Of a DNA stretch of 64,000 bases, positions 41,466-52,985 are shown in pieces. The stretch comes from Pectinophora gossypiella (Eukaryota > Arthropoda > Insecta > Lepidoptera > Gelechiidae), in assembly GCF_024362695.1 (NCBI RefSeq), contig NC_065407.1:1054001-1118000 (forward strand). Direction: 5' to 3'. The first letter of the stretch is position 1. The number at the start of each line of letters is the position of its first letter. The position numbers and the translations under genes are program-made. Below the pieces are notes generated by a model. The model made no database searches. It was not told where the DNA came from and saw only the letters and a list, made by a program, of their open reading frames with translations.

Positions 41466-41842
41466 GGTGCTAATTCCTTTAAACACCATCTTATTATATT
41501 TTAAGTTATATCTGTCATTTTCTTATCCGCCGAAAAGGAAAGGGACGGGTAATCGACAAGCATAAAATTTATGGAACACACGTTAATTTTAAGCACAAAT
41601 CTAAAACAACCGTCTAAAAATTTTACATTGGCCAATAACCTGCCAGAATTATGTTGACAGCACACGTCAAACGGTTTGCATACCAGGGAGACCTTTTTGA
41701 TTCCCCCAGGTTAATCATTCATTCTTCCTAAAATTAAGAGCTGTCAATCATCCGTCCCTTTTCTTTTCGGCGGATAAGAAAATGACAGGTATAACTTCAA
41801 GTAAATTTAGGAGGTGTCTGCAGGAATCGGGGCCATTATCTT
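41466..41842. repeat. MITE-A, complete copy, opposite arrangement
   Basis: Starts with the AT-rich end variant GGTGCTAATTCCTTTAAAC and finishes with the GC-rich variant GCAGGAATCGGGGCCAT, the reverse of the copies at 6375 and 62624, so the two ends are distinguishable. Confidence 0.78.
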
Positions 41843-42236
41843 GTTGCGTTTCGTTTCGGCTGTAGGCGTCTACGTGGTCGTTACCGATGTCGCAAGGAGA
41901 TCAACTAACAGGTTTCATTAAAAGTTTGTTATTGCGAACAAGTTTCATTGCTTCATAGAGTTCGAAACATGTCGGATGAAAATTTCTTGCTATTTTCAAT
42001 TTATTTCACTGTAATATGTGGAGGAATGTAAACTTAATAGGCGAACATACCGCGTTCAAATTCAGGATGTTTTAAAGAAATGCCAAGGGATATGGAAATG
42101 CAGGGATATTCGTTATTGACGAGCACGTTAGAATCCTGTTCGAATGTAAAGTAGGCGTGATCTGAAAAATGTTTGATGCATAATAATACAAATTTATAAT
42201 TACCACTATAGCACAGAATAAAGAATAATTACTACA

Positions 42237-42521
42237 CATCATCATCAGCCCATTAACGTCCCCACTGCTGGGGCACGGGCCTTCCCTATGGATGGATAGG
42301 GAGATCGGGCCTTAAACCATCACGCTGGCCCAGTGCGGATTGATGGTTATTAACGACTGCTAATGCAGCCGGGACCAACGGCTTAACGTGCCTTCCGAAG
42401 CACGGAGGAGCTCGAGATGAAAACTTTTTATTGTGGTCACCCATCCTATGACCGGCCTTTGCGAAAGTTGCTTAACTTCAACAATCGCAGACCGAGCGCG
42501 TTTACCGCTGCGCCATCGAGC
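42237..42521 (-). repeat. SINE-2, full copy
   Basis: Minus strand: GGCTCGATGGCGCAGCGGTA head, ATTGTTGAAGTTAAGCAACT, GACCACAATAAAAAGTTTTC, CCTCCGTGCTTCGGAAGGC, CCGCACTGGGCCAGCGTGAT, and the GCCCCAGCAGTGGGGACG tail with (GAT)n. Confidence 0.85.
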
Positions 42522-42742
42522 CCCCCTGATCAACTAATAGTAATTAAGGGTCATATCCCACTTGGAGACCATGATCGCACTACTTACAGATGTAAATACG
42601 TTGTCGTTACATGAGTCCTGTCATTGATGAGGTTACTTACCTCATACCCTAAGTGAGCATTCGGACAAGAATTTTCTGACCAATAAAACGACATTACCTT
42701 TATACTACACATACCACCTTAAAAACAAAAAATAAACCAAGG

Positions 42743-43012
42743 ATGAACGTGGGTTTAAGTATTTCACAGCCAAGTCACTGCATACGTGAAACTGCATACG
42801 TGTTTGTGCCCGTGGCTTTTGAGACTGCAGGTCTTTGGGGTAGTGAGGCGAGGGAATTCATCAGGGAGATCGGCCGGAGACTCAAAGTCAGAGGGGGTGA
42901 CCCTAGGTCTGCATCTTACCTGGTCCAACGCCTGTCAGTGGTTGTGCAACGGGGCAATGCCGCTAGTGTGATGGGTTTGTTTGGACCAGGTCATATTCAG
43001 AACACTTAAACG
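42743..43012 (+). pseudogene. Non-LTR retrotransposon ORF2 C-terminal remnant
   Basis: 88-codon open frame with VFVPVAFETAGLWGSEAREF, IREIGRRL, DPRSASYLVQRLSVVVQRGN and AASVMG. This ordered pattern is typical of the C-terminal tail of LINE ORF2 proteins in animals. No RT domain precedes it, so it is 5'-truncated. Confidence 0.7.
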
Positions 43013-43021
43013 CCTATACAT

Positions 43022-43362
43022 TGTTTTAAGTTTACGCGGTTATTATCATAATTAAAGCACATAATAACGGGTTCTTACCGCGTTCTTATGTTTCGTGCGA
43101 GTTCAGATGGTTCCGAACATTCCGATATCAAAAACATAAACAAGCGGCAAAGAAAGAGGGTAGACAGATATGTCTGCCCGTATAAAATTATAGATCTACC
43201 TACTCCACTCCAATCTCATCAGTCATCCCGTGATCATGGCACTTGCAACAGTGTCGAAATATCGGGAGTCTCATATCCCCATTTAAACGCGGTAAGAACC
43301 CGTTATTATTATTTATTATTATTTATTTATTGTGTTTGTTTTTTTTATTATGTGCTTTAATT
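43022..43362. repeat. MITE-D copy
   Basis: Inverted ends: CATAATTAAAGCACATAATA and TATTATGTGCTTTAATTA; inner GGGTTCTTACCGCG and CGCGGTAAGAACCC. Carries AGTGTCGAAATATCGGGAGT and CCACTCCAATCTCATCAGTC, as at 52735 and 56567. Confidence 0.75.
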
Positions 43363-43364
43363 AC

Positions 43365-45190
43365 TTAAACGCCTAGTTGAACGTGACGAAGTTACGTATG
43401 TTTCTGACAGCCAAGTTAAATTGAATCTAATTATCATACAATTCGACTGAACTTTGCTTGCCTGTCTAATACTTACACCCACTTTCATACCTGGTTTATT
43501 TTTTATTTGTAAGGTAGTTAGAGTCTTTTGTAATTATTTCTATTAATTTTGGCGCAATAAAGTATATTTGTATAGAACGAACACTGTCCGCCTCACACTA
43601 ATTTGTATCAGTGCCGAGCTGAGTTTATGTATTGTGCATGCACCTATGTATACTTTTTTGTAAAATAAAATACGATCCAAACTTAACCTTAAGAAATTGT
43701 AACAGACCTTTTTATTGGTCATTGAAAATTGACCAAAAAATAAACGTTTTCAGAAAAACTGTTACTGGAGGACCATTTACAACACCCGGAGTCAATCAGG
43801 GAACTACCTCTTGCTAGATTTACAAAAACCTTACATAGATGTCTTCTTCAGTACAGATTTTATACTGTCAAAGAGTTTTTGGAAGACGGATGAAGGATTA
43901 ATTAAGTATATGGTTTATGATAATGACAATGATGCATTGTATCTATAATTTTGACATGTTATATTTGATATTAATTTACACTTTACAATCTGTATATTTA
44001 ATAATAATAATGCTGCACTGTATTTATAATAATGTTGACATGTTATATTTGATATTTTAAATTTTATTTTTAAAAGATTAATATGTGTACATCTTAAATA
44101 TTTGCATGCTATTGTCAATAGCTGACTAGGAGAAACTAATTTCAATGACGACCAACAATGTAATGTACCGTTCTTAATGGCGAATAAACGATTATGATTA
44201 TGAACCCGAAGAGGTACCCAGAGGTGTATAATATATAAACCCGCTGCTCGCCAGCTATGAAATCAAGTTAAGCATAATTTTTGACCTTCAAAGTCTCATG
44301 TACTTAATAGGGGGCGATCCTATTACCATTAACCACGTGATATCAATATTATAATAAAACTATATTTTTAACATGATTTTCTTTATAGTAGCACCGAGTA
44401 CTATATTGGTTGTAGGATAGGCAGCATGTGTCGGTGTAATGAAGATTTGAGGATAATCGAAAGAGCTGGGCGAGACGATTTATTTGCAGCGCGACCGTCC
44501 GGATAATAATGCCTTTAACGGCGCTTCCGGGCGCACGGAGACTCGTTTACACGATGTACTTGACGTCAAACTAGCACTTACAGTAGGTACACTAGTTAAC
44601 TGCATTAATTAGTAACCAATCCAGCCAACCTCACACACACAGGTGATGTTAGTAACCAACATAGTAACCAATTAATAACATAAAAAAGCGATTTTGATGA
44701 TCTTTGCACTCTTTCCTGAGTTGGGCGGTACTTAATCCAATAAAAAAATAATTATTGCAATACGTACGTTTTGTAGATTCTGAGAAATGCCTGTGAAATT
44801 TGACTAGAAACTTATATAGACTAACATATACGTATATTGTGCATTTACAATAATATTGCATACATATGGGTCAAACTGAAAAACTCCTACTATTTTAAAG
44901 TCGGTTAAAATAGAATACGGTACGTATAGATACACCTTCACTGCAGTCTGCTGGTAGAGATTTATACTATGAATATGCACCTTCTGGGCGAGCTCGGTCT
45001 ATCTTAGGCCTCGTCAATGCCTTCGGGCAAGTCTGGGGCCAAGAGCTAACCCATCAAAGGTAAAAAACAACCGTTTGCCTCTATTGTGTTCAATCTATAC
45101 TTATGTTTTGTCCTATATACAATAAACTTAAATAAATCAGTAAATAGACGTAAGTCGGATTTAAAACCCTCGTTTGAATGAAATTCCGAT
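43365..45190. other. No gene recognised
   Basis: About 1.8 kb. 43930-44060 has an imperfect tandem repeat (TTGACATGTTATATTTGATA twice). 44205-44240 resembles a SINE-like start (AGAGGTACCCAGAGGTGT). 44450-44540 is GC-richer without a gene. Confidence 0.4.
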
Positions 45191-45194
45191 ACGC

Positions 45195-45272
45195 ATAACA
45201 TAACATAACATAAATAGCCTATATACGTCCCACTGCTGGGCACAGGCCTCCTCTCAATCAACCGGAGAGGGT
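45195..45272 (-). repeat. SINE tail fragment (tail-T)
   Basis: ACATAAATAGCCTATATACG, TCCCACTGCTGGGCACAGGC, CTCTCAATCAACCGGAGAGG. Confidence 0.75.
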
Positions 45273-45484
45273 AATTCCGATACGCACTTGTAAAAAACCC
45301 ACGCCTTAGATGATAACTGGTAGATTGCCCATTTATATGTAGAAATAAATGAATTTAATAGAAACGATATTTTTGTGTAATGCTGTTAATTTGGTTAAAT
45401 TCTTCATGATGCGGGCTTGATAAAAGCAAAAATAATCTTATTAGATAATCTAACTCACTTAACGCGTAGTTAATAACTGGGCAC

Positions 45485-45588
45485 CCTCAGGCCCTATTTT
45501 TTTTCCTCGGCACACCTTATTAATAAGGCCAAGTAGTTAATGCTATTTGCGGCAGATGTACAATAATTCACGTCAAAAAAACATAGGT
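45485..45588 (+). repeat. SINE-4 fragment
   Basis: GGGCACCCTCAGGCC, GGCCAAGTAGTTAATGC, ATTTGCGGCAGATGTACAAT, TCACGTCAAAAAAA. Confidence 0.65.
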
Positions 45589-45974
45589 AATGCATGTTTT
45601 TCTAAACAACATAATGCCAAACGGTAAACAGAAGCCAAATCTATGAAAGTTTAAAGAATCAGACAAACATAAACAAATTAAAATCCGCGTTGAAAATAAT
45701 GAATAGCATTTAATAACAATTACTTTTTGAAAGTAGTACTTGCCACTTGACAAGCAACTAATGCAAACGAGGCACGCAGTCCGTACACCTTCAAGTCATG
45801 CTGTTCGCTCGTTGATAGACTTTCGACCTCACCATTAAGTGTTTTCCACCGGCTTTTCTAAGAACACATTTATTGTCCGCCGTAAAATGAGACTCTTGGA
45901 ATATCTCAGCCGTATTCTTATCTACCTACTTGTTGACGACATTAGTATCCTACCTTCCGCCCACTATTTAATGT

Positions 45975-46370
45975 TGCTGAATAATCGATTATCGATTTAT
46001 CGATTATTTACCCCTATATAATCTAAATATCGATATGCCCATCGATACTATTGATTGTAAAATAGTTTCAATACTATTGATTATTGGTAAACACCTCCAC
46101 CAACCCGCATTGGAGCAGCGTGGTGGAGCATGCTCCATAGCCCCTCCGGTTGATTGAGGGGAGGCCTGTACCCAGCAGTGGGACGTATATAGGTTGTTTA
46201 CTTATGTTATGTACTATTGATTAATGTATATATTGAAATAATCGATTATAATTGTAGAATTTTAAATATCGATAGTATCGATTTAATCGATAGGCTAATC
46301 AATGTTTAGATTATGTAGGGGCTTAGAAAATAATCGATTATTAATCGATACACAGTCGATTATCGGGCAA
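45975..46370. repeat. ATCGAT/ATAATCGATTA-rich tract split by a SINE tail
   Basis: Many ATCGAT and ATCGATTA words at 45978-46085 and 46215-46370, including TATCGATA-like sites at 46029 and 46270. A tail-T fragment (46087-46210) sits in the middle. Confidence 0.8.
46087..46210 (+). repeat. SINE tail fragment (tail-T)
   Basis: CACCTCCACCAACCCGCATT, GGTTGATTGAGGGGAGGCC, CCCAGCAGTGGGACGTATAT. Confidence 0.8.
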
Positions 46371-46505
46371 CAATAGCACACGACTTCGTGCACGTGAATT
46401 TCGGTTACATTCATGTGAAGTCTGTCTGTAGTGGTTTAGGGCCCAAGCAGGGATTTGAACCCGTGACAGAGGATGTAAGTCACGCGTTCCCCGCACAAGG
46501 TTATT

Positions 46506-46571
46506 ACGTGAATTATGGACCTGTTCACGTCCGAATCCGTATTCGGACGTGAACAGGTCCATAATTCACGT
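46506..46571. repeat. Perfect palindrome, 31-bp arms, 4-base loop
   Basis: 46506-46536 is the exact reverse complement of 46541-46571; loop CCGT. The arm starts ACGTGAATTATGGACCTGTT. It abuts a MITE-B right arm at 46572. Confidence 0.95.
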
Positions 46572-46660
46572 TTTTTTAGTTCCATACTTTTGCGACGAAT
46601 AATTTCACTTGATATCAACTCAAAGTTTTCGTTACGGTGTCACTAACACCCTGTATATAC
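46572..46660 (-). repeat. MITE-B right-arm fragment
   Basis: TAGTTCCATACTTTTGCGAC, TTTCACTTGATATCAACTC, GTTACGGTGTCACTAACACC, CTGTATA. Confidence 0.7.
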
Positions 46661-46665
46661 CTGTA

Positions 46666-46885
46666 TATACTTCTTCTCTTCTATCATGTGGGATGTGAGG
46701 CAGATAACCAACCTCATCAACCCTGATGTCAGGGTTATTATTGAACGACTACTTACTTACATCAGTAAGTAGTAACCGGGACCAACGGCTTAACATGCCT
46801 TCCGGATCATCTTTCTTTCGGACAATCAAGTGATCAGCCTGTAATGTCCCATAACCAAATTAGGGATCACAAAGTTATTTATATA
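46666..46885 (-). repeat. SINE-1, internally deleted
   Basis: TTCTATCATGTGGGATGTGAGG, ACCAACCTCATCAACCCTGA, then a jump from the TTATTGA block to GACTACTTACTTACATCAGT, CCGGGACCAACGGCTTAAC, and the TAATGTCCCATAACCAAATTAG end; the tRNA head is missing. Confidence 0.75.
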
Positions 46886-47242
46886 CTGCTAATTATATAA
46901 ATATATTAGCGGAGTTAATAAGTAGGTAGGTATACATAAACTATCGTGGACAGTCCCACAAACAAAGTAAAAGAATAAAGTCTTAAGATGGCTATCATGA
47001 AGTATGGTACAAATGTCCCAATCCCTCAGTCGGGACGGTAATAAGTAGGTAGGTACACAAAGGTAGGTACCATAGGGTAGTGCGGGGCGCGTCAATAAAC
47101 ATGACAAAATAGGTCCATAATAAATATGGAATAGGGTTTCCAATCAGGTTGCTTCGTCCGCGCGGCGGCGAGCCCGCCACGGGATGTTGTGTACACTTAG
47201 GAACGGTTAGACCTGGCCAGAATAAGTATAATATCCCTTGTA

Positions 47243-47540
47243 TTTGTAGTGGTTAGAGAATTGGGCTTACGAACTGGCGGTCCAGGTTAGATTCCTGATG
47301 GGGACATGTCGAAATCACTTTGTGAGACTGTCCTTTGTTTGGTTTACATTGCAGGCTTGGATCACCTGATTGTCAGAAACAGTAAGATAATTCCGTGCTT
47401 CGGCGGGCCCGTTAAGCATTTTTTTTTTATTATACGTAAAACACCTCCACCAACACACAAAGGACCAGCGTACCACATCCCGTTGATTGAGGGGAAGCCT
47501 GCGCCTAGCATTTAGACGCATATAGGCTGTTTAAGTTATG
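47243..47540 (+). repeat. Chimeric SINE: SINE-1 head with tail-T
   Basis: GTGGTTAGAGAATTGGGCTT, degenerate B box GGTTAGATTCCTG, CACTTTGTGAGACTGTCCTT, GATTGTCAGAAACAGTAAG, then ACACCTCCACCAACACACAA and TTGATTGAGGGGAAGCCTGC. Confidence 0.75.
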
Positions 47541-47626
47541 CTTTTACGTGTTAATCATACATATATAATAATAAAACATAAATATAATACTTTAAGTACA
47601 ATAACAAAACGAAAATGAAGAAACCC

Positions 47627-48175
47627 TCAACAGGCGTCCTTATTGCTAGAGCAGCAATTTCTTCCAGGGAACCTTACATACACATATTCATTCAATCGCA
47701 GGCAGAAAAAAAAACAAAATGGCGGAAAAACAAGATGGCCGCCATACAAATTTTTAGTTTTTCCTGAAAATGCCTCTGGGATAAAAATTATGTATGAGGG
47801 TTTTGATCGAAACGTCTTTGAAAGTATGGAAATACTTCTCGATCTTTGAAAACTGCTCCGCATCAGGGCGGCACCCTACGGCCTGGCGAAACTATCGCAT
47901 CTGGACCTTTTTTGTTTTCACGAAACCTATTTAATTCTTAGTCAAATTTTATCCCTGGTGAAAAAAAAAAAACAAAATGGCCGAAAAACAAGATGGCCGC
48001 CATACAAATTTTTGTTTTTCCAGAAAAAGTCTCAGAGGTAAAATTGATGATCGGAACGTCATCTTGGAAAACTGCTCCGCATCAGGGAGACACCCTACGG
48101 CCTGGCAAAACTATAGCACCTAGAACTTTTTGATTTCACGACACCTCTTTAAGTCTTGGTCAATTTCTTCGCGGT
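47627..48175 (+). repeat. Tandem duplication with AAGATGGCCGCCAT blocks
   Basis: Starts with GGCGTCCTTATTGCTAGAGC and ATTTCTTCCAGGG. Then two ~250-bp units, about 47705-47955 and 47959-48170, each with AAAACAAAATGGC, AAAACAAGATGGCCGCCAT, ACAAATTTTT, AACTGCTCCGCATCAGGG, CACCCTACGGCCTGGC and a CACGA-ACCT end. Confidence 0.8.
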
Positions 48176-48944
48176 AAACATACAAAGCTTCGAACTAATA
48201 CAGGACACGCGAGCAGCTTGCCGCGAGCGAACCACGCGAAATCTAGTTTATATATAAACTTACGAGTTATCCGGATAGATAGAGCTTGTTACCATAGTAA
48301 CAAATCCGCTAATCATTTTAGGAACATAACAATAAGCTCTAAGCACGAGTCTTCCCAATTAGGCATTAATTACTTGGCCAGATGTATACGGTGCGCTGGC
48401 TACAACTCGGTAAACACTTAAAGACAACATGCTTGAGGTTTTAGTAGTTAATAACAAAAATATATTTAAAAAATCTTAGCGTTGTTAAGAAAGTTGTAGC
48501 GCCGTAGCAGATCGTAGCATTCATAGCACTATCGTAGCTACGCCGCCGCCGTAGTTATACTGTAATATAAACAGTATAGCCAACTAGGCATGCGTTTACG
48601 ACAAATTTTTAAATTGTCTCGTCGCCCTACAGACTACGAACATAGGCTTAATGCAGTTTTTCTCCTTCACGCATATTGGGAGGCATAATTAATACCAGAC
48701 CGTATATATACCGTAACTCTGTCTGTCTACTACTTCACTTTTAAACCACTGGACTGAATACCTCGGGATGGACATAGGCTATTTTTTATAGAATACTTAC
48801 TAAGGAAATTTCTAGAACTTTTATAGCTAAAGTATTTTCAAAACACATCAAAGTGTTGTTTCTGACTTGGCATTACCAAAAAACTATAAAACTATTCCTT
48901 TAAAAACTAATTACACAGGACTGTAATTAAAAATACACCATTAG

Positions 48945-49090
48945 CCGTTGGTCACGGTTACTACTTACTAATGTAAGTAAGTAATCGTTACATGAGCCAT
49001 GTCAGGGGCCTTTGGCGGCTCAATAGTAACCCTGACACCAGGGTTGATGAGGTTGGTACTTCACCTCCCAACCCACACGATAGAAGAATA
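48945..49090 (+). repeat. SINE-1 3' part
   Basis: TAGCCGTTGGTCACGGTTAC, GTCAGGGGCCTTTGGCGGCT, CCCTGACACCAGGGTTGATG, CACGATAGAAGAA. Confidence 0.82.
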
Positions 49091-49225
49091 TTAAAAATAA
49101 ACTTTTTAAAAAAGGTTACTACAATGTTAATGGCTAGTTAGAAGACAGGAATGCTTGGGAATAGCCGTCTGGGAACCAATATTTGACAGCCAAATTACTG
49201 AAATTGTTTTTTTTTTAATAATATA

Positions 49226-49560
49226 AAGACTCGTGTTTGACCACACTCTCACCTGATGGTAATTGACGATGTGGTCTAAGGTGGTTCACGCTTACTTAGC
49301 AAATGCCTATTCACTCTAGCCTTGAAGACTCCCAGATTATAACGAGTTGGAAAAACAGACGACGGCAGACAGTTCAAATGCTTCGCTGTTCGCACCAAAA
49401 AGGAAGAGGCAAAATGTTTAGTGCCGACGGGTAGTTGTAAGTGTTTTAAGAACATCTAAGGCCCTGTGCCGAGGTTTTTCTGGCAGCTACTTTTCCTCGG
49501 CTATGCAGGTCGAGAAGCTGCAATAGTTTTAATGAAATGAGACGTTCGGTAAAAAATAAT
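49226..49560 (-). pseudogene. LINE ORF2 C-terminus, longest copy
   Basis: Minus strand reads LNCLPSSVFPTRYNLGVFKA, RVNRHLLSKREPP and a stop, then the 3' UTR CAGGTGAGAGTGTGGTCAAA. Upstream codons include the region shared with 18056-18170. 5'-truncated. Confidence 0.7.
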
Positions 49561-50048
49561 TTATATATTATTAAAATATACACTTTATACTTTTACTTTT
49601 TTTGTTTTTATTTTAAAAAAACCATTATTTTAAAAACCATAACCATATTACCAACTAAATAAAGAAACTTATAACCTTGAGTTTGAAACGTTTAAAAAAA
49701 ACTATCTCAACTCATAACAAATACAGTCCAACTTTCATTGCATTCGACTGCTACACGATATCGGGTAACAATTAACAACTGGCGTCTTGTGTAGAACTAA
49801 ACAGTCGCCCCTTGCAGATAAGGCAACTACATCAAGATAACATGTGGAGTACTTTGGAACTTCCGACAGGCAACATTCGAGCACTTTTGAATGGAACCCT
49901 TATGGAACTATAATAGAACATTCCAGTGACACTGCGGGAACAATGTTGCCAACTTGAGCATATTGTTTGTTTTAATGTAGAACTGATACTAGACTGTGAA
50001 GTTCTGAGTTCTGCTTAGCTTAAATTGGAATCCATATTATAAGTCAAC

Positions 50049-50330
50049 GGCCTACGTGCTCTAGTTGAGCGATAAGCTCACGATCCTAGATTCGATTCTC
50101 GGTGGGGAAAAGTGTAACAAAAAATTTTGTGAGACTATCTCTGGTTTCATCAGCATGCTGAAATTACCTGATTGTTCGAAAAGTAAGATGATTCCGTGCT
50201 TCGGAGGGCACGTTATGCAGTCGGTCTCGGGTAATATTTACCTTAAGTAAGCATGTAGTCGTTACTTGAGCAATATCAAGAGTCTTTGGTAACTCTGACA
50301 TCAAGGTTAATGAAATCTCCCAGTCAGCAG
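50049..50330 (+). repeat. SINE-1, diverged copy
   Basis: GGCCTACGTGCTCTAGTTG, GATAAGCTCACGATCCTAG, GATTCGATTCTCGGTGGGG, AAAGTAAGATGATTCCGTGC, TTCGGAGGGCACGTTA. The B box is degenerate. Confidence 0.7.
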
Positions 50331-50654
50331 AGAAGTATGAGCAGAGTACGCTTCAAGTATAATTGATCCAATCAAAAACATAAATGTGAAATGACAGCCA
50401 AGTTCAATACAATGATAAATGCTTTGGTTGTTGACTTCAACGACAAAAGAAGTGAGATCTAAATGGGTGCCAAGTTCAATGGTCAGTCCTGAATTTATTT
50501 ATAAGTAACAGTATAACATAAAATATCTTCTTATAACATAAGATAATGTATTGTAGCCTAAAGTCTGTCTCTGTATTCATCTAACTACCTATCTGCATGC
50601 CAAATTTTAACTCTCTAGGTCATCTGGAACTGGGTTAGAATTTTGATCTATAGA

Positions 50655-50682
50655 TCAGTCAGTCAGTCAGTCAGTCAATGAT
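50655..50682. repeat. (CAGT)n microsatellite
   Basis: Six uninterrupted CAGT units. Confidence 0.9.
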
Positions 50683-50879
50683 AAAAATGAGGATTTTAGG
50701 ACATTAATATCTAAATAACCGTTTGAGATAAGCTTATGAAATTTAGAACACATATGTATCTCGTTAGTCTCAATATATAAGCCAAATTTGATACGTTTAT
50801 GTGAAATAGTTTTTGATTTATGAGGGGTTCAAAAGTGGCTCCAAATGGTTCGTGTAATATTACACACGGTGCGGCTCGC

Positions 50880-51047
50880 CTTCAGACGACGCCCTGAGCC
50901 GAGGTTCGCGCCCAACTGGGCACCCTCAGGCCTGTTGTCTTAAACGTTGTACCGGGTGAGAGCCTTCAGCGCTCCCCATTTGTCCGGCCAAGTAGTTAAT
51001 GCCATCTGCGGCAAATCTACAATAAGTCACGTCAAAAAAAAAAAAAA
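50880..51047 (+). repeat. SINE-4 copy with poly(A) tail
   Basis: GACGACGCCCTGAGCCGAGG, CGCGCCCAACTGGGCACCC, ACCGGGTGAGAGCCTTCAGC, TGCGGCAAATCTACAATAAG, GTCACGTC followed by 14 A residues. Confidence 0.8.
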
Positions 51048-51136
51048 AGGTGCGGCTCGCCAGTTCTGTTCCTTGAACTTGGCTTGACACGCGACCGCGT
51101 GTCTAGATATGTTTTTTTTTAACATTTTACCTACAT

Positions 51137-51373
51137 ACAGGGTGTTAGTGACATCGCGATGTCGCGATGTTACGATGCATCGTAACGAAAACTTTGAGGG
51201 AAGATTCAGACCATGATTCCGAGTTGATATCAAGTTGAATTTTCCGTCGCAAAAGTATAGAACTGAAAATTATAAAAAACTAAAAAAAACATGAATTTTG
51301 CGATGAAAAAAACCTCATAGTCTGAATCATCCCCCGCAGCAGGTATTAGTTACGATATCACTAACAACCTGTA
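51137..51373. repeat. MITE-B copy, complete
   Basis: TACAGGGTGTTAGTGACATC at left; GATATCACTAACAACCTGTA at right. A short inserted GCGATGTCGCGATG palindrome lies just inside the left end. Confidence 0.78.
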
Positions 51374-51579
51374 TCTTTATTTCTTTTAAAAAGAATAACT
51401 TATCGTTCGAGATGTAAACAATCAGTGTGGTTGACCAACAACAGATATAGTCCGGAGACAACATTTGTCCATGGAAATATGTATTTGAATCCGTATTTAC
51501 ATAATTCGGGGCCGGATGATACCACTAGTTCTAATACACGAAATGAACGTATCCCAAGATCCCGGTACAAATTGAACGC

Positions 51580-51770
51580 GCCACGGGTTATTCCGCAACC
51601 CTTCACGTTTTCCATAACATAAGCTCACGACTATATTCCGATTGGGGTAGTCAGAGGTACATCTGTAGCTATGAACTAAATACCCACGGGTCGGTGGGTT
51701 CTGAAGTGTTTGGTGTCGCGAGCTGATTGGCCACCTCTATGACTAGAGTAACGGTCACCTACAAAATGAA
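51580..51770 (+). repeat. Dispersed repeat with GGGGTAGTCAGAGGTACAT
   Basis: ATAAGCTCACGACTATATTC, GGGGTAGTCAGAGGTACATC, TTGGCCACCTCTATGACTAG. The reverse of the second half resembles 59310-59350. Confidence 0.5.
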
Positions 51771-51825
51771 TATTATTATTATTATGTTATACGATGTAGT
51801 ACAGATTAAAGAAAAGGTTAACGTC

Positions 51826-51912
51826 GTGTCTTATAGGGAAGTCAAGGAATTGGCCTTTGATAGACTGACTAACTGACACGAGCGTGGCTCTTGAATTCAT
51901 GATCATGATACG
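51826..51912 (+). pseudogene. RTE-like LINE ORF2 C-terminal scrap
   Basis: Reads YREVKELAFDRLTN and, past a stop, HERGS. Same protein tail as 2205-2430. Confidence 0.55.
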
Positions 51913-51957
51913 ATGTAGTTGGTTAACATAAGCATACTTACAACGCGTGATAATAAT

Positions 51958-52262
51958 GGCCTCCGTGGTCCAGTGGTTGAGGGTTGGGCTCACGATCCGA
52001 AGGCCCCGGTGGAGACATGTCACAAAAATCACTCTGTGATCCCTAGTTTGGTTAAGACATTACAGGCTGATCACGTGATTGTCCGAAAATAAGATGATCC
52101 GTGCTACGGAAGGCACGTTAAGCCGTTGGTCCCGGTTACTACTGATGTAAATGAGTAATCGTTACATGTGCCATGTCAGGGGTCTTTGGCGGTTCAATAA
52201 TAACCTGACACCAGGGTTGATGAGGTTGGTATTCCACCTCACAACTCACACGATAAGAAGAG
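51958..52262 (+). repeat. SINE-1, full head, B box partly deleted
   Basis: GGCCTCCGTGGTCCAGTGG, GGGTTGGGCTCACGATCCGA, AGGCCCCGGTGGAGACATGT (about ten bases of the B box missing), then the standard body to CACACGATAAGAAG. Confidence 0.85.
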
Positions 52263-52734
52263 GAACGAGTGATAAGGAAAACACGAATAAAAACTATTTT
52301 TTTAATCTGAAGAAAACGCCGAAAAACCATCCTATTATTAATGTCTAAAAAACTTGAATATAGAATATTAAATACAGAAATTGTTTCTCCAAACACATTC
52401 GGAAGGTGACATTAGTGCAAGGCTCATTGTTCAGAATAACCGCCTGTGGTCCGTTGGGGCGCGGCGAATGGAGCGCGCATACTAATTCGTGGTCGTCGAG
52501 GAGCATTCAAATACCCGAGCCGGGCTTATAGGATATGTGAGACGCTCCAAGATTTAGTTTACAACTTAGATTATGGTCAAGAATTAAACAAGTCTAATTG
52601 CTCACGTTACGTGCCTAAATAACGTAAGGTCCAATTAAAGCACTTATGATTGCGCACGTTCGGGGGAGCTTGTGGATAAGTATTAGCCATAGCCACTAGT
52701 GCACACTAATGCATACAACATACACGGGTAAAAC

Positions 52735-52985
52735 AAATAATAACGGTTTCTTATCGCGTTTAAATCAGGGATATGAAACTCCCGATATTTCGACACTGTT
52801 GCAGTGCTGGAGTGGAATTATGGATCTACCTACTCCACTCCAATCTCATCAGTCATCCAGTGATCATGGTACTTGCAACAGTGTCGAAATATCGAGAGTC
52901 TCATATCCCTGATTTAAATGCGGTAAGAACCCGTTATTATGTGTTTTAATTATGATAATGACCGCGTAAACCTAAAACAATGTAA
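52735..52985. repeat. MITE-D copy
   Basis: ATAATAACGGTTTCTTATCG, AAACTCCCGATATTTCGACA; right AGTGTCGAAATATCGAGAGT, GCGGTAAGAACCCGTTATTA. Confidence 0.75.
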
